From Thiomicrorhabdus heinhorstiae (lineage in GTDB: Bacteria > Pseudomonadota > Gammaproteobacteria > Thiomicrospirales > Thiomicrospiraceae): a stretch of 44,023 nt of DNA. The notes beneath the pieces were generated by a model. It did no database searches. It was not told where the DNA came from and was given only the letters and a program-made list of their open reading frames with translations. Both the position numbers and the translations under genes were made by a program. Below, one piece after another: positions 19,511 to 28,853 of this stretch. Location: positions 1-44,023 of the forward strand of contig NZ_JACBGI020000021.1 in assembly GCF_013391765.2 (NCBI RefSeq). The letters are read 5' to 3'. Numbering within the stretch: position 1 is the stretch's first letter; each line of letters opens with the position of its first letter.

Positions 19511-20387
19511 TGTGCTTACTCTCCCCAGTCTCATCCAGGTGGATATGGTTATGACCGTGAGAGTGGTCGCAGGTGGCTTCGTCGTGGTGGTGTTCGTACA
19601 CCGCGATCGCTTCGGTGTGTTCGCCGAACAGATCCTGAAATTCTTTGGATTGGCTGACGCTGTGCGGGTGGCCGGAGCAGCACATGTGACGGTTTAAGCA
19701 CAGAACTTCATCAGTGTGCTTCATAACAATATGCAGATCGTGGCTGACCATTAAAATACCGTAACCTTCGCGATGACGGAGCTGGTTAAGGTACTGGTAA
19801 AGTTCGGTTTGGCCTTGAAGGTCGACACCTTGAACCGGTTCGTCAAGCACCAGAAGATCCGGCTCGCGCAGTAGGGCGCGGGCCAGAAGAATGCGTTGCA
19901 TTTCACCGCCGGAAACCTGCTGAATAGGTTGCTTTAACAGATAGCCGATATTGAGTTCGTCGACGTATTTTTCAAGGTTTGTGGTACTATATTCTCGCCG
20001 GAAAAAGCCGCGTTTTTGTATTTTTAGCCCTAATTGCAAAAAGCGTTCGACGGTCATTGGCAAGGTTGGATCGATTTGGATTTTTTGCGGCATAAAGCCG
20101 ACATTGAGGTGGCGTTTACGAACCACTTTTCCGCTGTCCGGTGTCAAGAGTCCGAGCAGGATTTTCAGAAGGGTGGATTTACCTGCACCGTTTGGGCCTA
20201 TAAGGGTAACGATTTCTTTTGGATGGATGTTGAGAGAAACATTCTCCAAAACCTGTTGTTTTCCGAAACTGAGATTTAAGTGTTTCGCTTCGATAAGTGG
20301 AATAGTGTGCAACGTTGACTCGCTGAAATGATCTAAATCCGTCGCGGCGTATTTCATGAAAATGTGTCTGCCGGACAAAGAGTTCAT
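19503..20387 (-). CDS. znuC: Zinc ABC transporter ATPase ZnuC
   Basis: ATPase subunit of the zinc importer. Walker A GPNGAGKST (K70), signature VSGGEMQ, Walker B LLVLDEP and the H-loop VSHD are present. The C-terminus (about 255-294) is rich in histidine (EHHHDEATCDHSHGHNHIH), likely a metal-binding tail. The start is uncertain: ATG 20387 and ATG 20357 both lack a clear ribosome binding site, and homology begins near residue 29. It is divergent from znuA, with 84 bp between them. Confidence 0.93.
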   Translation of the reverse strand: MNSLSGRHIFMKYAATDLDHFSESTLHTIPLIEAKHLNLSFGKQQVLENVSLNIHPKEIVTLIGPNGAGKSTLLKILLGLLTPDSGKVVRKRHLNVGFMPQKIQIDPTLPMTVERFLQLGLKIQKRGFFRREYSTTNLEKYVDELNIGYLLKQPIQQVSGGEMQRILLARALLREPDLLVLDEPVQGVDLQGQTELYQYLNQLRHREGYGILMVSHDLHIVMKHTDEVLCLNRHMCCSGHPHSVSQSKEFQDLFGEHTEAIAVYEHHHDEATCDHSHGHNHIHLDETGESKHND

Positions 20388-20393
20388 GGGTTG

Positions 20394-20426
20394 ATTCGGG
20401 GTAGCAGGCAGAACCGCTTCCCGAAT
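20394..20426. promoter_or_regulatory. Inverted repeat between znuC and znuA
   Basis: ATTCGGG (20394-20400) and CCCGAAT (20420-20426) form a perfect 7-bp inverted repeat with 19 bases between, inside the short divergent intergenic region. It could be an operator for both units. It does not look like the usual AT-rich gammaproteobacterial Zur palindrome, so the regulator is unknown. Confidence 0.3.
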
Positions 20427-20471
20427 TGAGTTTTTATTTTAGCGAGTTTTTGAATCTAAGGAAGTAAAGTT

Positions 20472-21443
20472 TTGAAAAAGCTATTAGGAATGCTGTGTGG
20501 TCTTTGGATTCTACCGGCTATGCCTGCCAAGGCAATTAATATTACCGTATCGGTTCCGCCTCTGGCCGGAATGATTGCACCTTTATTGGATCAGGATGAC
20601 GAGCTTCAGCTGTTACTGACTCCCGGGGCTTCTCCGCACGGTTTTCAATTAAAACCGTCGCATCTGCAGGCGCTGCATACAAGCGATCTGGTAATCACTG
20701 TTGGTACGCCGGTCGATGCATGGGCGCAGAAGGTCAAATTGCCGGATGGGCAAACTTTGAGAATGGCGCAACTTGAAGGGATTGAGACGCTGCCTTTCAG
20801 AGCCGGCGGAATTTGGCAGAAGGGCGGGCATGTCCATGCTGACGAGCATGAGCACGACGAACATCATGAGCACGAACAGCAGGCTGCCGACAGTCACAAA
20901 GAATTGCCGCCTTACGATGGGCATATCTGGATGTCGGTCGATAATGCACGCATTTTGATTCAAGCGGCGTCTCGGAAATTGCAGCAGTTAAAACCGGAAT
21001 CATCGGCCGAAATTGCACAGCGTACCGAAGATTGGTTGGCGAAAATTTCCGTGCAGGACGTAAAAAATCAAACTATTTTGAACCCTTTTCAAGAAGTGCC
21101 TTTCTTGGTCTTGCATGACGCTTTCCATTATTTCGAACATCACTACGGTTTGAATGGTGTCGGTTCAATTCGTCTGAATCCGGAAATCGCTCCGAGTTTA
21201 AAACGTATTTTGGAGCTGAGAGCACGCGTGAAGGCCGGTGAAGTTCAGTGTATTTTTAAGGAGCCGCAGTTCCCTGAAAAACGCATTCTGGCCGTTACGA
21301 AAGGCCTTGAGGTCAATACGGAAACCCTTGATCCGATGGGGGTGACCTATGCGCCTGAAGGCAAGCAATTTAGCGATTACGATCTCTTTATCGGCGAACT
21401 GGCTCGACATATGCAGAACTGCTTTGAGAAAAAACGTGACTGA
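20472..21443 (+). CDS. znuA: Zinc ABC transporter substrate-binding protein ZnuA
   Basis: Periplasmic zinc-binding protein of the cluster A-I family that delivers zinc to ZnuBC. A Sec signal peptide covers about 1-22 (cleavage after AKA). Likely metal-ligand histidines are in SPHGFQLKPSH near 55, GHIWMSVDNAR near 152, and HDAFHYFEHHYG near 218. The histidine/acid-rich loop near 117-138 (HVHADEHEHDEHHEHE) is typical of ZnuA. The start is a TTG with AAGGAAG seven bases upstream. The next gene overlaps its stop. Confidence 0.94.
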   Translation: MKKLLGMLCGLWILPAMPAKAINITVSVPPLAGMIAPLLDQDDELQLLLTPGASPHGFQLKPSHLQALHTSDLVITVGTPVDAWAQKVKLPDGQTLRMAQLEGIETLPFRAGGIWQKGGHVHADEHEHDEHHEHEQQAADSHKELPPYDGHIWMSVDNARILIQAASRKLQQLKPESSAEIAQRTEDWLAKISVQDVKNQTILNPFQEVPFLVLHDAFHYFEHHYGLNGVGSIRLNPEIAPSLKRILELRARVKAGEVQCIFKEPQFPEKRILAVTKGLEVNTETLDPMGVTYAPEGKQFSDYDLFIGELARHMQNCFEKKRD

Positions 21444-22224
21444 ACGTTTGCCGACAGATGCGGCCCAGTTATTTGTGGTTACCGGTTTACCCGGCAGCGG
21501 CAAGCAGAGATTTGCCGCTTTTCTAAGCGAGCATCTTGACCTCAAAGAGTGGCGTGATGACGAAAATAATGCCGACGATAGCGGATTTTTTGCGATTGAT
21601 CGCGGCATTCAGCCGCCATTTCAGGCTTTTGAAGAGCCTGAAGGGTACAGTTGCCGCGTCCTGTGCGTGGTAGATGCGCGCAGTGAACCTCCAAGAACTG
21701 AAGGGCAGTGGGTTTATCAACGTCTGGATTCGCTTTTGCAGTCCAGCGACGCTTTGGTTCTGGCCTTTGCCGACGAGGTTTCGCTGTTGGATCACAACCG
21801 CTGGTCGCTGTTCATCAAACATAACTACCCGGATATCAAAGTTTTGCGTTGGGGACGACACGGTCTCGATTCAATGCAATTCCTCTCACCTCCGATGAAT
21901 CTGCAAGACAAATTGCAGCACTGGCAAGCCGCGCAAATGCAGGTGTTACATTTTCAGTTGGGAAAAGTGGTACTTGACCATCTGGTGATGGTGCTGGACA
22001 ATGCCCGCCGCAGTTTGGGAATGCAGATTTATCGTGCCAAAGGCGTTTTCCACACTTTGGAGTACGAAAATCTAGTCGCTCTGGAAGCCGGTGTCGAGCG
22101 GATCGATACCTATGCCGCCGATAACCAGGATTTTGATCAGTCCGGTTTAGGGAAGCTCTGCCTTCAAGGGATCGATCTGGACTCATCCTGGCTGGAATCG
22201 ATGTTGCACGCCTGTCGTGTTTAA
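21436..22224 (+). CDS. Degenerate CobW/COG0523-like P-loop protein of the zinc locus
   Basis: A 262-residue protein beginning with an NTP-binding loop TGLPGSGKQR (K23), followed by VVDARS near 85 and a C-terminal stretch RAKGVFHTLEYENLV near 200, which resembles the end of CobW-family metallochaperone GTPases. Compared with known members it seems to lack the CxCC metal motif, and the NKxD base-specificity motif is replaced by FADEVSLLD. It may therefore be a diverged zinc chaperone, or no longer a GTPase. I chose GTG 21436, which overlaps the znuA stop by 8 bp; the frame is open further upstream inside znuA. Confidence 0.7.
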   Translation: MTERLPTDAAQLFVVTGLPGSGKQRFAAFLSEHLDLKEWRDDENNADDSGFFAIDRGIQPPFQAFEEPEGYSCRVLCVVDARSEPPRTEGQWVYQRLDSLLQSSDALVLAFADEVSLLDHNRWSLFIKHNYPDIKVLRWGRHGLDSMQFLSPPMNLQDKLQHWQAAQMQVLHFQLGKVVLDHLVMVLDNARRSLGMQIYRAKGVFHTLEYENLVALEAGVERIDTYAADNQDFDQSGLGKLCLQGIDLDSSWLESMLHACRV

Positions 22225-22282
22225 ATCTTTATCGATTCTGCAAAGTTGTTTGTTTTTTTATATCAATAAAATTCCCAAAGCA

Positions 22283-22311
22283 TAGACATTGAATTAATAA
22301 CCTACTAAAAT
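22283..22311 (+). promoter_or_regulatory. Sigma-70-type promoter of the suf operon
   Basis: TAGACA (22283-22288) and TAAAAT (22306-22311), each 5/6 to consensus, are separated by exactly 17 bp. The start would be near 22318, leaving a leader of about 26 bases to sufB. No clear IscR site is visible. Confidence 0.6.
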
Positions 22312-22343
22312 ACTGTGGAATTAAAAATAGACGGTAAAGTTTC

Positions 22344-23840
22344 ATGGCTGAATTAGCAAATGTGACCGATTTGACTTCGGTTGAATCGGAATATGAAGAG
22401 ATCACAAGCGTATTACAGAAGAACCTGAGCTATCGCGAAGGGTTCGAGACCAAAACTCAGGTAGAAACCTTTGCGAAAGGGATTAACGAAGAGGTGGTTC
22501 GAGCCATTTCCGCAAAGAAAAACGAGCCGGAATGGATGCTGGAGTTTCGCTTACGTGCCTTTAAACATTGGCAAACTATGAGTGAACCGCATTGGGCCAA
22601 AGCTAAATACGAACCTCTGGATTATCAGGATTACAGCTACTATTCGGCGCCGGAATGCGGCAGTTGCGCCGGAACCTGCTCAACCGAAGAAGAAGCCGGA
22701 ATCGATCCTGAAGTAGCCAAGGCGTTTGAGATGCTTGGTGTGCCGATTTACGACGATGATGCCAATGTGGCGGTGGATGCGATTTTCGATTCGGTTTCGA
22801 TTTCCACCACCAAACGTGAAGAGTTGGCGAAGCTGGGTATTATCTTCTGTTCGTTCTCGGAAGCAGTGCAGGATCATCCGGAGCTGGTTCAGAAATATAT
22901 CGGTACGGTCGTGCCTTATCATGACAACTACTTTGCCGCTTTGAACTCGGCTGTCGCTTCGGACGGAACCTTTGTTTATGTTCCGGAAGGTGTCCACAGT
23001 CCGATCGATCTTTCGACCTATTTCCGTATTAATGAAGCCAAAACCGGTCAGTTTGAACGTACCATTCTGGTTGCGGATAAAGGCAGTTATGTAAGCTATC
23101 TGGAAGGTTGTTCCGCACCGGTTCGCGACAGCTATCAGTTGCATGCGGCGGTGGTTGAAGTCATCGTGCATGAAGATGCCGAAGTAAAATACTCGACCGT
23201 TCAGAACTGGTATCCGGGCGACGAGAACTGCGAAGGCGGTATTTTGAACTTCGTAACCAAGCGCGGTATCTGTGAAGGCAAGAACTCGAAGTTGTCCTGG
23301 ACTCAGGCGGAAACCGGCTCGGCGATTACCTGGAAATACCCGAGCTGTATCTTGAAAGGCGATAATTCAATCGGTGAATTCTATTCGGTGGCGTTGACTA
23401 ACCGTCGTCAGCAGGCCGATACCGGAACCAAAATGATCCACCTTGGGAAAAATACCCGCAGTACCATTATTTCGAAAGGTCTGTCGGCTGGTCATAGTGA
23501 TAACACCTACCGAGGGCTGGTGAAAATTGCCGCTTCTGCGGAAGGTGCGCGTAACTTCACGCAGTGCGATTCCATGCTGATCGGCGATAAATGCGGAGCG
23601 CACACTTTCCCGTATATCGAAGTGGAGAACTCGACGGCGCAGATCGAGCACGAAGCGACCACCTCGCGTATCGGTGAAGATCAGTTGTTCTATTGCCAGC
23701 AACGCGGTATCAGCGAGCAGGATGCGATTTCGATGATCGTAAACGGTTTCTGTAAAGAGGTATTTAGCGAACTGCCGTTGGAGTTTGCTCAGGAAGCCGA
23801 AGAATTGCTGGCGATCAGTCTGGAAGGGTCGGTGGGCTAA
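22344..23840 (+). CDS. sufB: Fe-S cluster scaffold subunit SufB
   Basis: Core scaffold subunit of the SUF iron-sulfur cluster assembly machine, which works as a SufBCD complex. The 498-residue length is typical. N-terminal cysteines in ECGSCAGTC near residue 95 and the conserved C-terminal beta-helix with [12 protein letters not shown] near 400 and [14 protein letters not shown] near 432 identify it. It is first in sufB-sufC-sufD-sufS. No sufA, sufE or regulatory gene accompanies the operon. Confidence 0.97.
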   Translation: MAELANVTDLTSVESEYEEITSVLQKNLSYREGFETKTQVETFAKGINEEVVRAISAKKNEPEWMLEFRLRAFKHWQTMSEPHWAKAKYEPLDYQDYSYYSAPECGSCAGTCSTEEEAGIDPEVAKAFEMLGVPIYDDDANVAVDAIFDSVSISTTKREELAKLGIIFCSFSEAVQDHPELVQKYIGTVVPYHDNYFAALNSAVASDGTFVYVPEGVHSPIDLSTYFRINEAKTGQFERTILVADKGSYVSYLEGCSAPVRDSYQLHAAVVEVIVHEDAEVKYSTVQNWYPGDENCEGGILNFVTKRGICEGKNSKLSWTQAETGSAITWKYPSCILKGDNSIGEFYSVALTNRRQQADTGTKMIHLGKNTRSTIISKGLSAGHSDNTYRGLVKIAASAEGARNFTQCDSMLIGDKCGAHTFPYIEVENSTAQIEHEATTSRIGEDQLFYCQQRGISEQDAISMIVNGFCKEVFSELPLEFAQEAEELLAISLEGSVG

Positions 23841-23894
23841 ACGCTCACACCACCTTGATTAACCGAATTTAAAATTTAAAAGAAGACCATAACA

Positions 23895-24653
23895 ATGTTA
23901 TTGAAAGTTGAAAATTTACAAGCGGAAATTGAAGACAAGCAAATCTTGAAGGGCTTGAGTATCGAAGTAAAACCGGGTGAAGTTCATGCAATCATGGGGC
24001 CGAACGGTGCCGGTAAAAGTACTCTGGCAAGTGTTCTTGCCGGGCGCGAAGACTACGAAGTGACCGCCGGATCGGTTGAATTCAACGGCGAAGATTTGCT
24101 GGATATGGATCCGGAAGAGCGTGCGCGTAAAGGTCTGTTTTTGGCGTTTCAATATCCGGTGGAAATTCCGGGTGTCAGTAACAAATTGTTCATGCAGACC
24201 GCAGTGAATGCGGTACGCGAAGAGCAGGGCCTGCCGGCTTTGGATATGTTCGATTTCGACGAATATGCCAAAGAGAAGATCGAACTGTTGGATATGCGTG
24301 CCGACCTGTTGGATCGTTCAGTGAATGTCGGTTTCTCCGGTGGTGAGAAAAAGCGTAACGACATTTTCCAGATGGCGCTGCTTGAGCCGAAGTTATGCAT
24401 TATGGACGAGACCGATTCAGGTCTGGATATTGATGCCTTGCGTCTGGTGGCCAACGGGGTAAACAGCCTGAAAACGCCTGAACGTAGCTTTATTATTGTT
24501 ACTCACTATCAGCGTCTGTTGGATTACATCAAGCCGGATTACGTCCACGTTCTGTATAACGGTCGTATCGTCAAGTCGGGCGGTTTCGAGCTGGTTCACG
24601 AGTTGGAAGAGCACGGCTATGACGACATTATTCAGCAACACCAAGAAGCATAA
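23895..24653 (+). CDS. sufC: Fe-S cluster assembly ATPase SufC
   Basis: Cytosolic ABC-type ATPase that drives conformational change in SufBCD. The 252-residue protein has Walker A GPNGAGKST (K41), the SufC-type signature SGGEKKRNDI near 150, Walker B LCIMDETDSGLD and the H-loop THYQR. It lies between sufB and sufD with short gaps, behind an AAAAGAAGA leader. Confidence 0.97.
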   Translation: MLLKVENLQAEIEDKQILKGLSIEVKPGEVHAIMGPNGAGKSTLASVLAGREDYEVTAGSVEFNGEDLLDMDPEERARKGLFLAFQYPVEIPGVSNKLFMQTAVNAVREEQGLPALDMFDFDEYAKEKIELLDMRADLLDRSVNVGFSGGEKKRNDIFQMALLEPKLCIMDETDSGLDIDALRLVANGVNSLKTPERSFIIVTHYQRLLDYIKPDYVHVLYNGRIVKSGGFELVHELEEHGYDDIIQQHQEA

Positions 24654-24670
24654 TCCGGGGTTGCAGTGTC

Positions 24671-25975
24671 ATGAGTAGAAAAATGTCTCCGGTCGCGAAA
24701 AAAGCGGTCGATTTTTATCTGGCCCAATCGCAGGCTATGAATTCGCAAGGCGCACTTGGTGCTTTGCGTCAGCAGGCTTGCGCTCGTCTTGCAGCGGAAG
24801 GTTTTCCAACGCTGAAAGACGAAGATTGGCAATACACGCGTTTGAGCGGTTTTTTGCAGAATTTGTTTGCCAACGATCAAGTTCCACAGCTGAGTGCCGA
24901 ACAGATCACACCTTATTTGCCTGATTTTGACGTCTTCAAACTGGTTTTCGTCAATGGTCGTTTTCAAGCTGCTCTGTCCGACGATGTCAGTCAGCTGCCG
25001 AAAGGCGTGAGCTTTGAACCATCTGCAACGTGGCTGACGAATGATGAAAAGGCTGCAAATTTGTTTGTGGACGAAACCGAAATGGCTAAAGAGCCTTTCG
25101 CTAACTTGAACTCGGCTCTGATGCAGGACGGTTTTGTCGTGCAAGTGGCAAAAAACGCTTTTATGGAAATGCCGTTGCTGGTTCTTTTCGTACACACCGG
25201 TGGTCAGGCCGATCATAGTCGTAATCTGGTGCGTATCGGCGAGAATGCCGAAATCAGCTGGATCGAACGCCATGTCTCTATGGACGCTGCAAGCTTCTGT
25301 AATGCGGTAACTATGATCGATGTGGCGCAAAATGCGCGTGTCAATCAGATCGTGATGCAGCAGATGAATGACGACGATTACTATTTTGCCAATCAGTATA
25401 TTTCTCAAGCCGAGAGCAGTGTTTTCAATACGTTCTTTGTTTCGACCGGCTCACAGATTGCCCGTCATCAGAACCATCTGTATATGAACGGCGAGCACAT
25501 AGAAAGCAACCAGAACAGCGCTTGTCTGGCAGCGGCAAAGCAGACCGTCGATTCGCGTACTCATACCGAGCATAACGAAGTAGCGGGCTTAAGTCGCCAG
25601 TTGCATAAATTCGTCCTGTTCGACGAGGCAGTCGGAGTGTTTAACGGTATGATCCGTGTTGATCAGAAAGCCCAGAAAACTGATGGTCAGATGGATAATA
25701 AAAACCTGTTGTTGTCGGACAAAGCCAAGATGGATACCAAGCCTCAGCTGGAAATCTATGCCGATGACGTCCAGTGTTCGCACGGTTCTGCCACCGGACA
25801 GATCGATAAAAATCAGATTTTTTACCTGCAGGCACGCGGCATTCATCGCGAACATGCGATTCGCATGATTACCGAAGCTTTCCTATTAGAGCCGCTGGAA
25901 GAGTTGTCTAAAGCTCCTGTGCGTAGTTGGCTGATGGCGGAATTGTCACAACAGTTACAGAAAATGAACGGGTAA
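24671..25975 (+). CDS. sufD: Fe-S cluster assembly protein SufD
   Basis: SufB paralogue that pairs with it in the SufBCD scaffold and is linked to iron acquisition. The 434-residue protein has a helical N-terminus with KDEDWQYTRLSGFL near 38 and a beta-helix with the family region DVQCSHGSATGQID near 360, ending in a helical domain (AIRMITEAFLLEPLEEL). It ends 2 bp before sufS. Confidence 0.95.
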   Translation: MSRKMSPVAKKAVDFYLAQSQAMNSQGALGALRQQACARLAAEGFPTLKDEDWQYTRLSGFLQNLFANDQVPQLSAEQITPYLPDFDVFKLVFVNGRFQAALSDDVSQLPKGVSFEPSATWLTNDEKAANLFVDETEMAKEPFANLNSALMQDGFVVQVAKNAFMEMPLLVLFVHTGGQADHSRNLVRIGENAEISWIERHVSMDAASFCNAVTMIDVAQNARVNQIVMQQMNDDDYYFANQYISQAESSVFNTFFVSTGSQIARHQNHLYMNGEHIESNQNSACLAAAKQTVDSRTHTEHNEVAGLSRQLHKFVLFDEAVGVFNGMIRVDQKAQKTDGQMDNKNLLLSDKAKMDTKPQLEIYADDVQCSHGSATGQIDKNQIFYLQARGIHREHAIRMITEAFLLEPLEELSKAPVRSWLMAELSQQLQKMNG

Positions 25976-25977
25976 AA

Positions 25978-27207
25978 ATGCAAAACTCAACAGTCGATTT
26001 TTCTCAGGTTCGTGCGCAGTTTCCCATTTTACAGCAGCAGGAAAACGGTCAGCCGTTAGCTTATCTGGATAATGGCGCCACTTCGCAGAAGCCTTTGTCG
26101 GTTATTGAAGCACTGGACGACTATTACCGTCTACAGAATGCCAACGTTCATCGCGGGGTCTACGGCTTAAGCGAAAGAGCGACCGAGTTGTACGAAGGTG
26201 CGCGTGAAACGGTTCGCGAATTCTTGAATGCCGCTTCGACTCGCGAGATCGTCTTTGTGCGCGGAACGACCGAAGCCATTAATCTAGTCGCCCATAGTTG
26301 GGCGCGCGCGCAGCTTAAGGAAGGCGACGAAGTCGTCGTGACTGAAATGGAGCACCACTCGAATATCGTACCTTGGCAATTATTGCGCGATCAGATCGGT
26401 ATCCGTTTGACGGTTCTGCGTATGAACCAGAAGGGCGAAGTTTGTCTGAATGCCTTGAAAGGGTTGGTTTCGGAAAAGACCAAGTTGCTGGCGGTGACTC
26501 ATATGTCGAATGCGCTTGGAACCATTAACCCGGTTAAGGAAATGGCGGAAATCGCTCGTTCAGTCGGCGCTAAAATCCTGATTGACGGTGCTCAGGCAAC
26601 CCCACATATGCAAGTCGATGTTCAGGATCTGGACTGTGACTTTTACGCTTTATCCGGTCACAAGATGTACGGGCCGACCGGTATCGGCGTGCTGTATGCC
26701 AAAGAAGCTCTGCTGGAAGCTATGCCGCCATATCAGGGTGGAGGTGACATGATTTACTCGGTGACCTTCGATAAAACGGAATACAATGTTCTGCCGTATA
26801 AATTCGAAGCCGGTACACCGCATATTTCCGGTGCGATCGGTCTGGCAGCGGCGATGAAATTTATGCAAGGCATTGGTCTGGACAGAATTTCCGCTTATGA
26901 GGCCGAGTTATTGGCGTACGCGACGGAAAAGCTCAAGACGGTGGAAGGTTTGCGAATTATCGGCGAAGCGGAACATAAGGGGGCGGTGGTTTCCTTTATC
27001 GTTGACGGGGTTCATCCGCACGATATGGCGACTTTGATGGATCAGGACGGTATTGCGGTTCGCGCCAGCCATCACTGTGCCATGCCGGTTATGCAGCACT
27101 TTAAAGTGCCTGCTACGGTTCGCGCTTCTTTCGGTATCTATAATAACTTTGATGATATCGATCGCCTGGTCGCGTCGGTTGAAGAAGCCAAAGAGATGCT
27201 GCTATAG
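25978..27207 (+). CDS. sufS: Cysteine desulfurase SufS
   Basis: PLP-dependent group II cysteine desulfurase that supplies persulfide sulfur to SufBCD. K229 in SGHKMYGPTG binds PLP, and C367 in RASHHCAMP is the persulfide-forming cysteine. ATG 25978, two bases after the sufD stop, gives 409 residues, the usual length. An upstream in-frame start at 25927 would overlap sufD and add unrelated residues. Its usual activator SufE/SufU is not encoded nearby. A strong terminator follows. Confidence 0.96.
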   Translation: MQNSTVDFSQVRAQFPILQQQENGQPLAYLDNGATSQKPLSVIEALDDYYRLQNANVHRGVYGLSERATELYEGARETVREFLNAASTREIVFVRGTTEAINLVAHSWARAQLKEGDEVVVTEMEHHSNIVPWQLLRDQIGIRLTVLRMNQKGEVCLNALKGLVSEKTKLLAVTHMSNALGTINPVKEMAEIARSVGAKILIDGAQATPHMQVDVQDLDCDFYALSGHKMYGPTGIGVLYAKEALLEAMPPYQGGGDMIYSVTFDKTEYNVLPYKFEAGTPHISGAIGLAAAMKFMQGIGLDRISAYEAELLAYATEKLKTVEGLRIIGEAEHKGAVVSFIVDGVHPHDMATLMDQDGIAVRASHHCAMPVMQHFKVPATVRASFGIYNNFDDIDRLVASVEEAKEMLL

Positions 27208-27224
27208 GCCGATTTTTACCTTAT

Positions 27225-27250
27225 AAAAGGAGGCAATAAGCCTCCTTTTT
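27225..27250 (+). terminator. Rho-independent terminator of the suf operon
   Basis: AAAAGGAGGC, loop AATAA, GCCTCCTTTTTT: a perfect 10-bp stem followed by a T run, 17 bp after sufS. The A-rich left flank may also let it work in reverse. Confidence 0.9.
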
Positions 27251-27456
27251 TATTTCTACCTTTATTTCCGCTGCTAAGAAACTCTGGATAAGCGATTATG
27301 AAAACTAAAGTAGTGACTCAATCCAATTAATGGGTTTCACGGTGTAGATTTTTCCATTCTCAAGCTCTGAGCGACTCATTAGAAAATTCGTTGAAAAGAT
27401 ACAAAGCGTTGTATCATATGCCGATTAAAAATCGCATAGGAAGAGCAGCTCCTCAA

Positions 27457-28842
27457 ATGAAAGACCAAGTTAAGCAGATTCATTTTGTCGGTATCGGTGG
27501 TGTTGGTATGGCGGGTATCGCCGAAGTGTGTTTGAACCTCGGATATATCGTCAGTGGTTCGGATATTAAGTGCAATGCCACGGTGGAACGTCTGCAATCT
27601 CTCGGAGCTCGGATTCAGATCGGTCATTCGGCCGAACATGTCAAAAATTCGGATGTGGTTGTGGTTTCGACGGCCATCGCGCCAAATAATCCAGAGGTCA
27701 GCTGGGCAAGGGATGCACGTATTCCGGTAATTCCGCGTGCCGAGATGCTGGCTGAGCTGATGCGCATGCGATTCGGTATCGCTATTGCCGGAACTCACGG
27801 TAAAACGACGACGACCAGTTTGACAGCGGCGGTTCTGACTCAGGGCGGAGTCGACCCGACGTTTGTAATCGGCGGGAAGTTGAACCAGGTCGGTTCGAAT
27901 GCGCGTCTCGGATCAAGCCATTATCTGGTGGCCGAAGCGGATGAATCTGATGCCTCTTTCCTGCATTTGTCGCCGATGATGTCGGTGGTCACCAATATCG
28001 ACGAAGATCATATGGATACCTACCAGGGCGATTATCACAACCTGGAAAATACCTTTATCGAATTTATTCATCGCTTGCCGTTTTATGGATTGGCAATTCT
28101 ATGCGCAGACGATGAAAATATCCGCAATATTGTTCCGAAACTGACACGTAAAATTCTGACTTACGGTTTTTCCGAAGAAGCCGATGTACGCGCGACAAAC
28201 GTCAAATCCGAGGGTTTGCAAATGAGCTTCGATGTTTGTCTTGATGGGATTGATTGCTTTCCGGTAAGATTAAATACACCGGGCGAGCATAATGTTCTAA
28301 ATTCCTTGGCGGCGATAGCCGTTGGTTTGCAGTTGGATGTTTCCATAGAAGCGATTCAACAGGGCTTGCTGGAATTTGGCGGAGTTGGCCGTCGGTTTGA
28401 AGTTTATCCGCAGCGTTGCATAAAAGGGAAAAATGTCACCTTGGTCGATGACTATGGTCATCATCCGACCGAACTGACGGCGACCTTGACTACTGCACGC
28501 AATGCTTTCCCTGAGCAGCGTCTGGTGTTGGTGTTTCAACCGCACCGTTACACACGTACCCGTGATTTGTTTGATGATTTTGTGCAGGCGTTGTTGTTAG
28601 CCGATCTGGTGATTTTGACCGAAGTCTATGCTGCCGGTGAAGCGCATCTGCCGAAATTCGATTCCAAGGCGTTACTGAAGGCCTTGCGACTAAGAGGCGG
28701 CCAAGGATTCTATGCCGAAGATTTCGATCAGCTTGAGACGCTGGCTGGTGATCTGCTGGAAGATAATGATTTAGTGCTGGTCATGGGGGCTGGTGATATC
28801 GGTCAGGTTTCCAAGGCCTGGCAATCGCAACAAGAAGTATAA
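27457..28842 (+). CDS. murC: UDP-MurNAc-L-alanine ligase MurC
   Basis: Adds L-alanine to UDP-MurNAc, the first step of stem peptide synthesis. It starts with the Rossmann motif HFVGIGGVGMAGIAE and has the ATP loop GTHGKTTT (K116), EADESDASF near 160, and the HHPTE motif near 330. The frame reaches back to a TTG at 27391 and an ATG at 27418, but that part overlaps a hairpin-forming inverted repeat. ATG 27457 has AGGAAGAG at 27438-27445, a slightly long spacing, and gives 461 residues. It opens the second dcw segment, murC-ddl-ftsQ-ftsA. Confidence 0.94.
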   Translation: MKDQVKQIHFVGIGGVGMAGIAEVCLNLGYIVSGSDIKCNATVERLQSLGARIQIGHSAEHVKNSDVVVVSTAIAPNNPEVSWARDARIPVIPRAEMLAELMRMRFGIAIAGTHGKTTTTSLTAAVLTQGGVDPTFVIGGKLNQVGSNARLGSSHYLVAEADESDASFLHLSPMMSVVTNIDEDHMDTYQGDYHNLENTFIEFIHRLPFYGLAILCADDENIRNIVPKLTRKILTYGFSEEADVRATNVKSEGLQMSFDVCLDGIDCFPVRLNTPGEHNVLNSLAAIAVGLQLDVSIEAIQQGLLEFGGVGRRFEVYPQRCIKGKNVTLVDDYGHHPTELTATLTTARNAFPEQRLVLVFQPHRYTRTRDLFDDFVQALLLADLVILTEVYAAGEAHLPKFDSKALLKALRLRGGQGFYAEDFDQLETLAGDLLEDNDLVLVMGAGDIGQVSKAWQSQQEV

Positions 28843-28853
28843 AAGGAAAAAAT

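Noticed and set aside
24632-25408. Long open frame (258 codons) on the minus strand opposite sufD
   Set aside because: It lies wholly antisense to sufC/sufD, its translation has no recognisable family features, and no ribosome binding site or promoter is evident. It follows from the codon use of sufD.
13993-27456. A genomic island or insertion sequence splitting the dcw cluster
   Set aside because: All genes are conserved housekeeping types with composition like their neighbours; no transposase, integrase, tRNA or flanking repeat was found.
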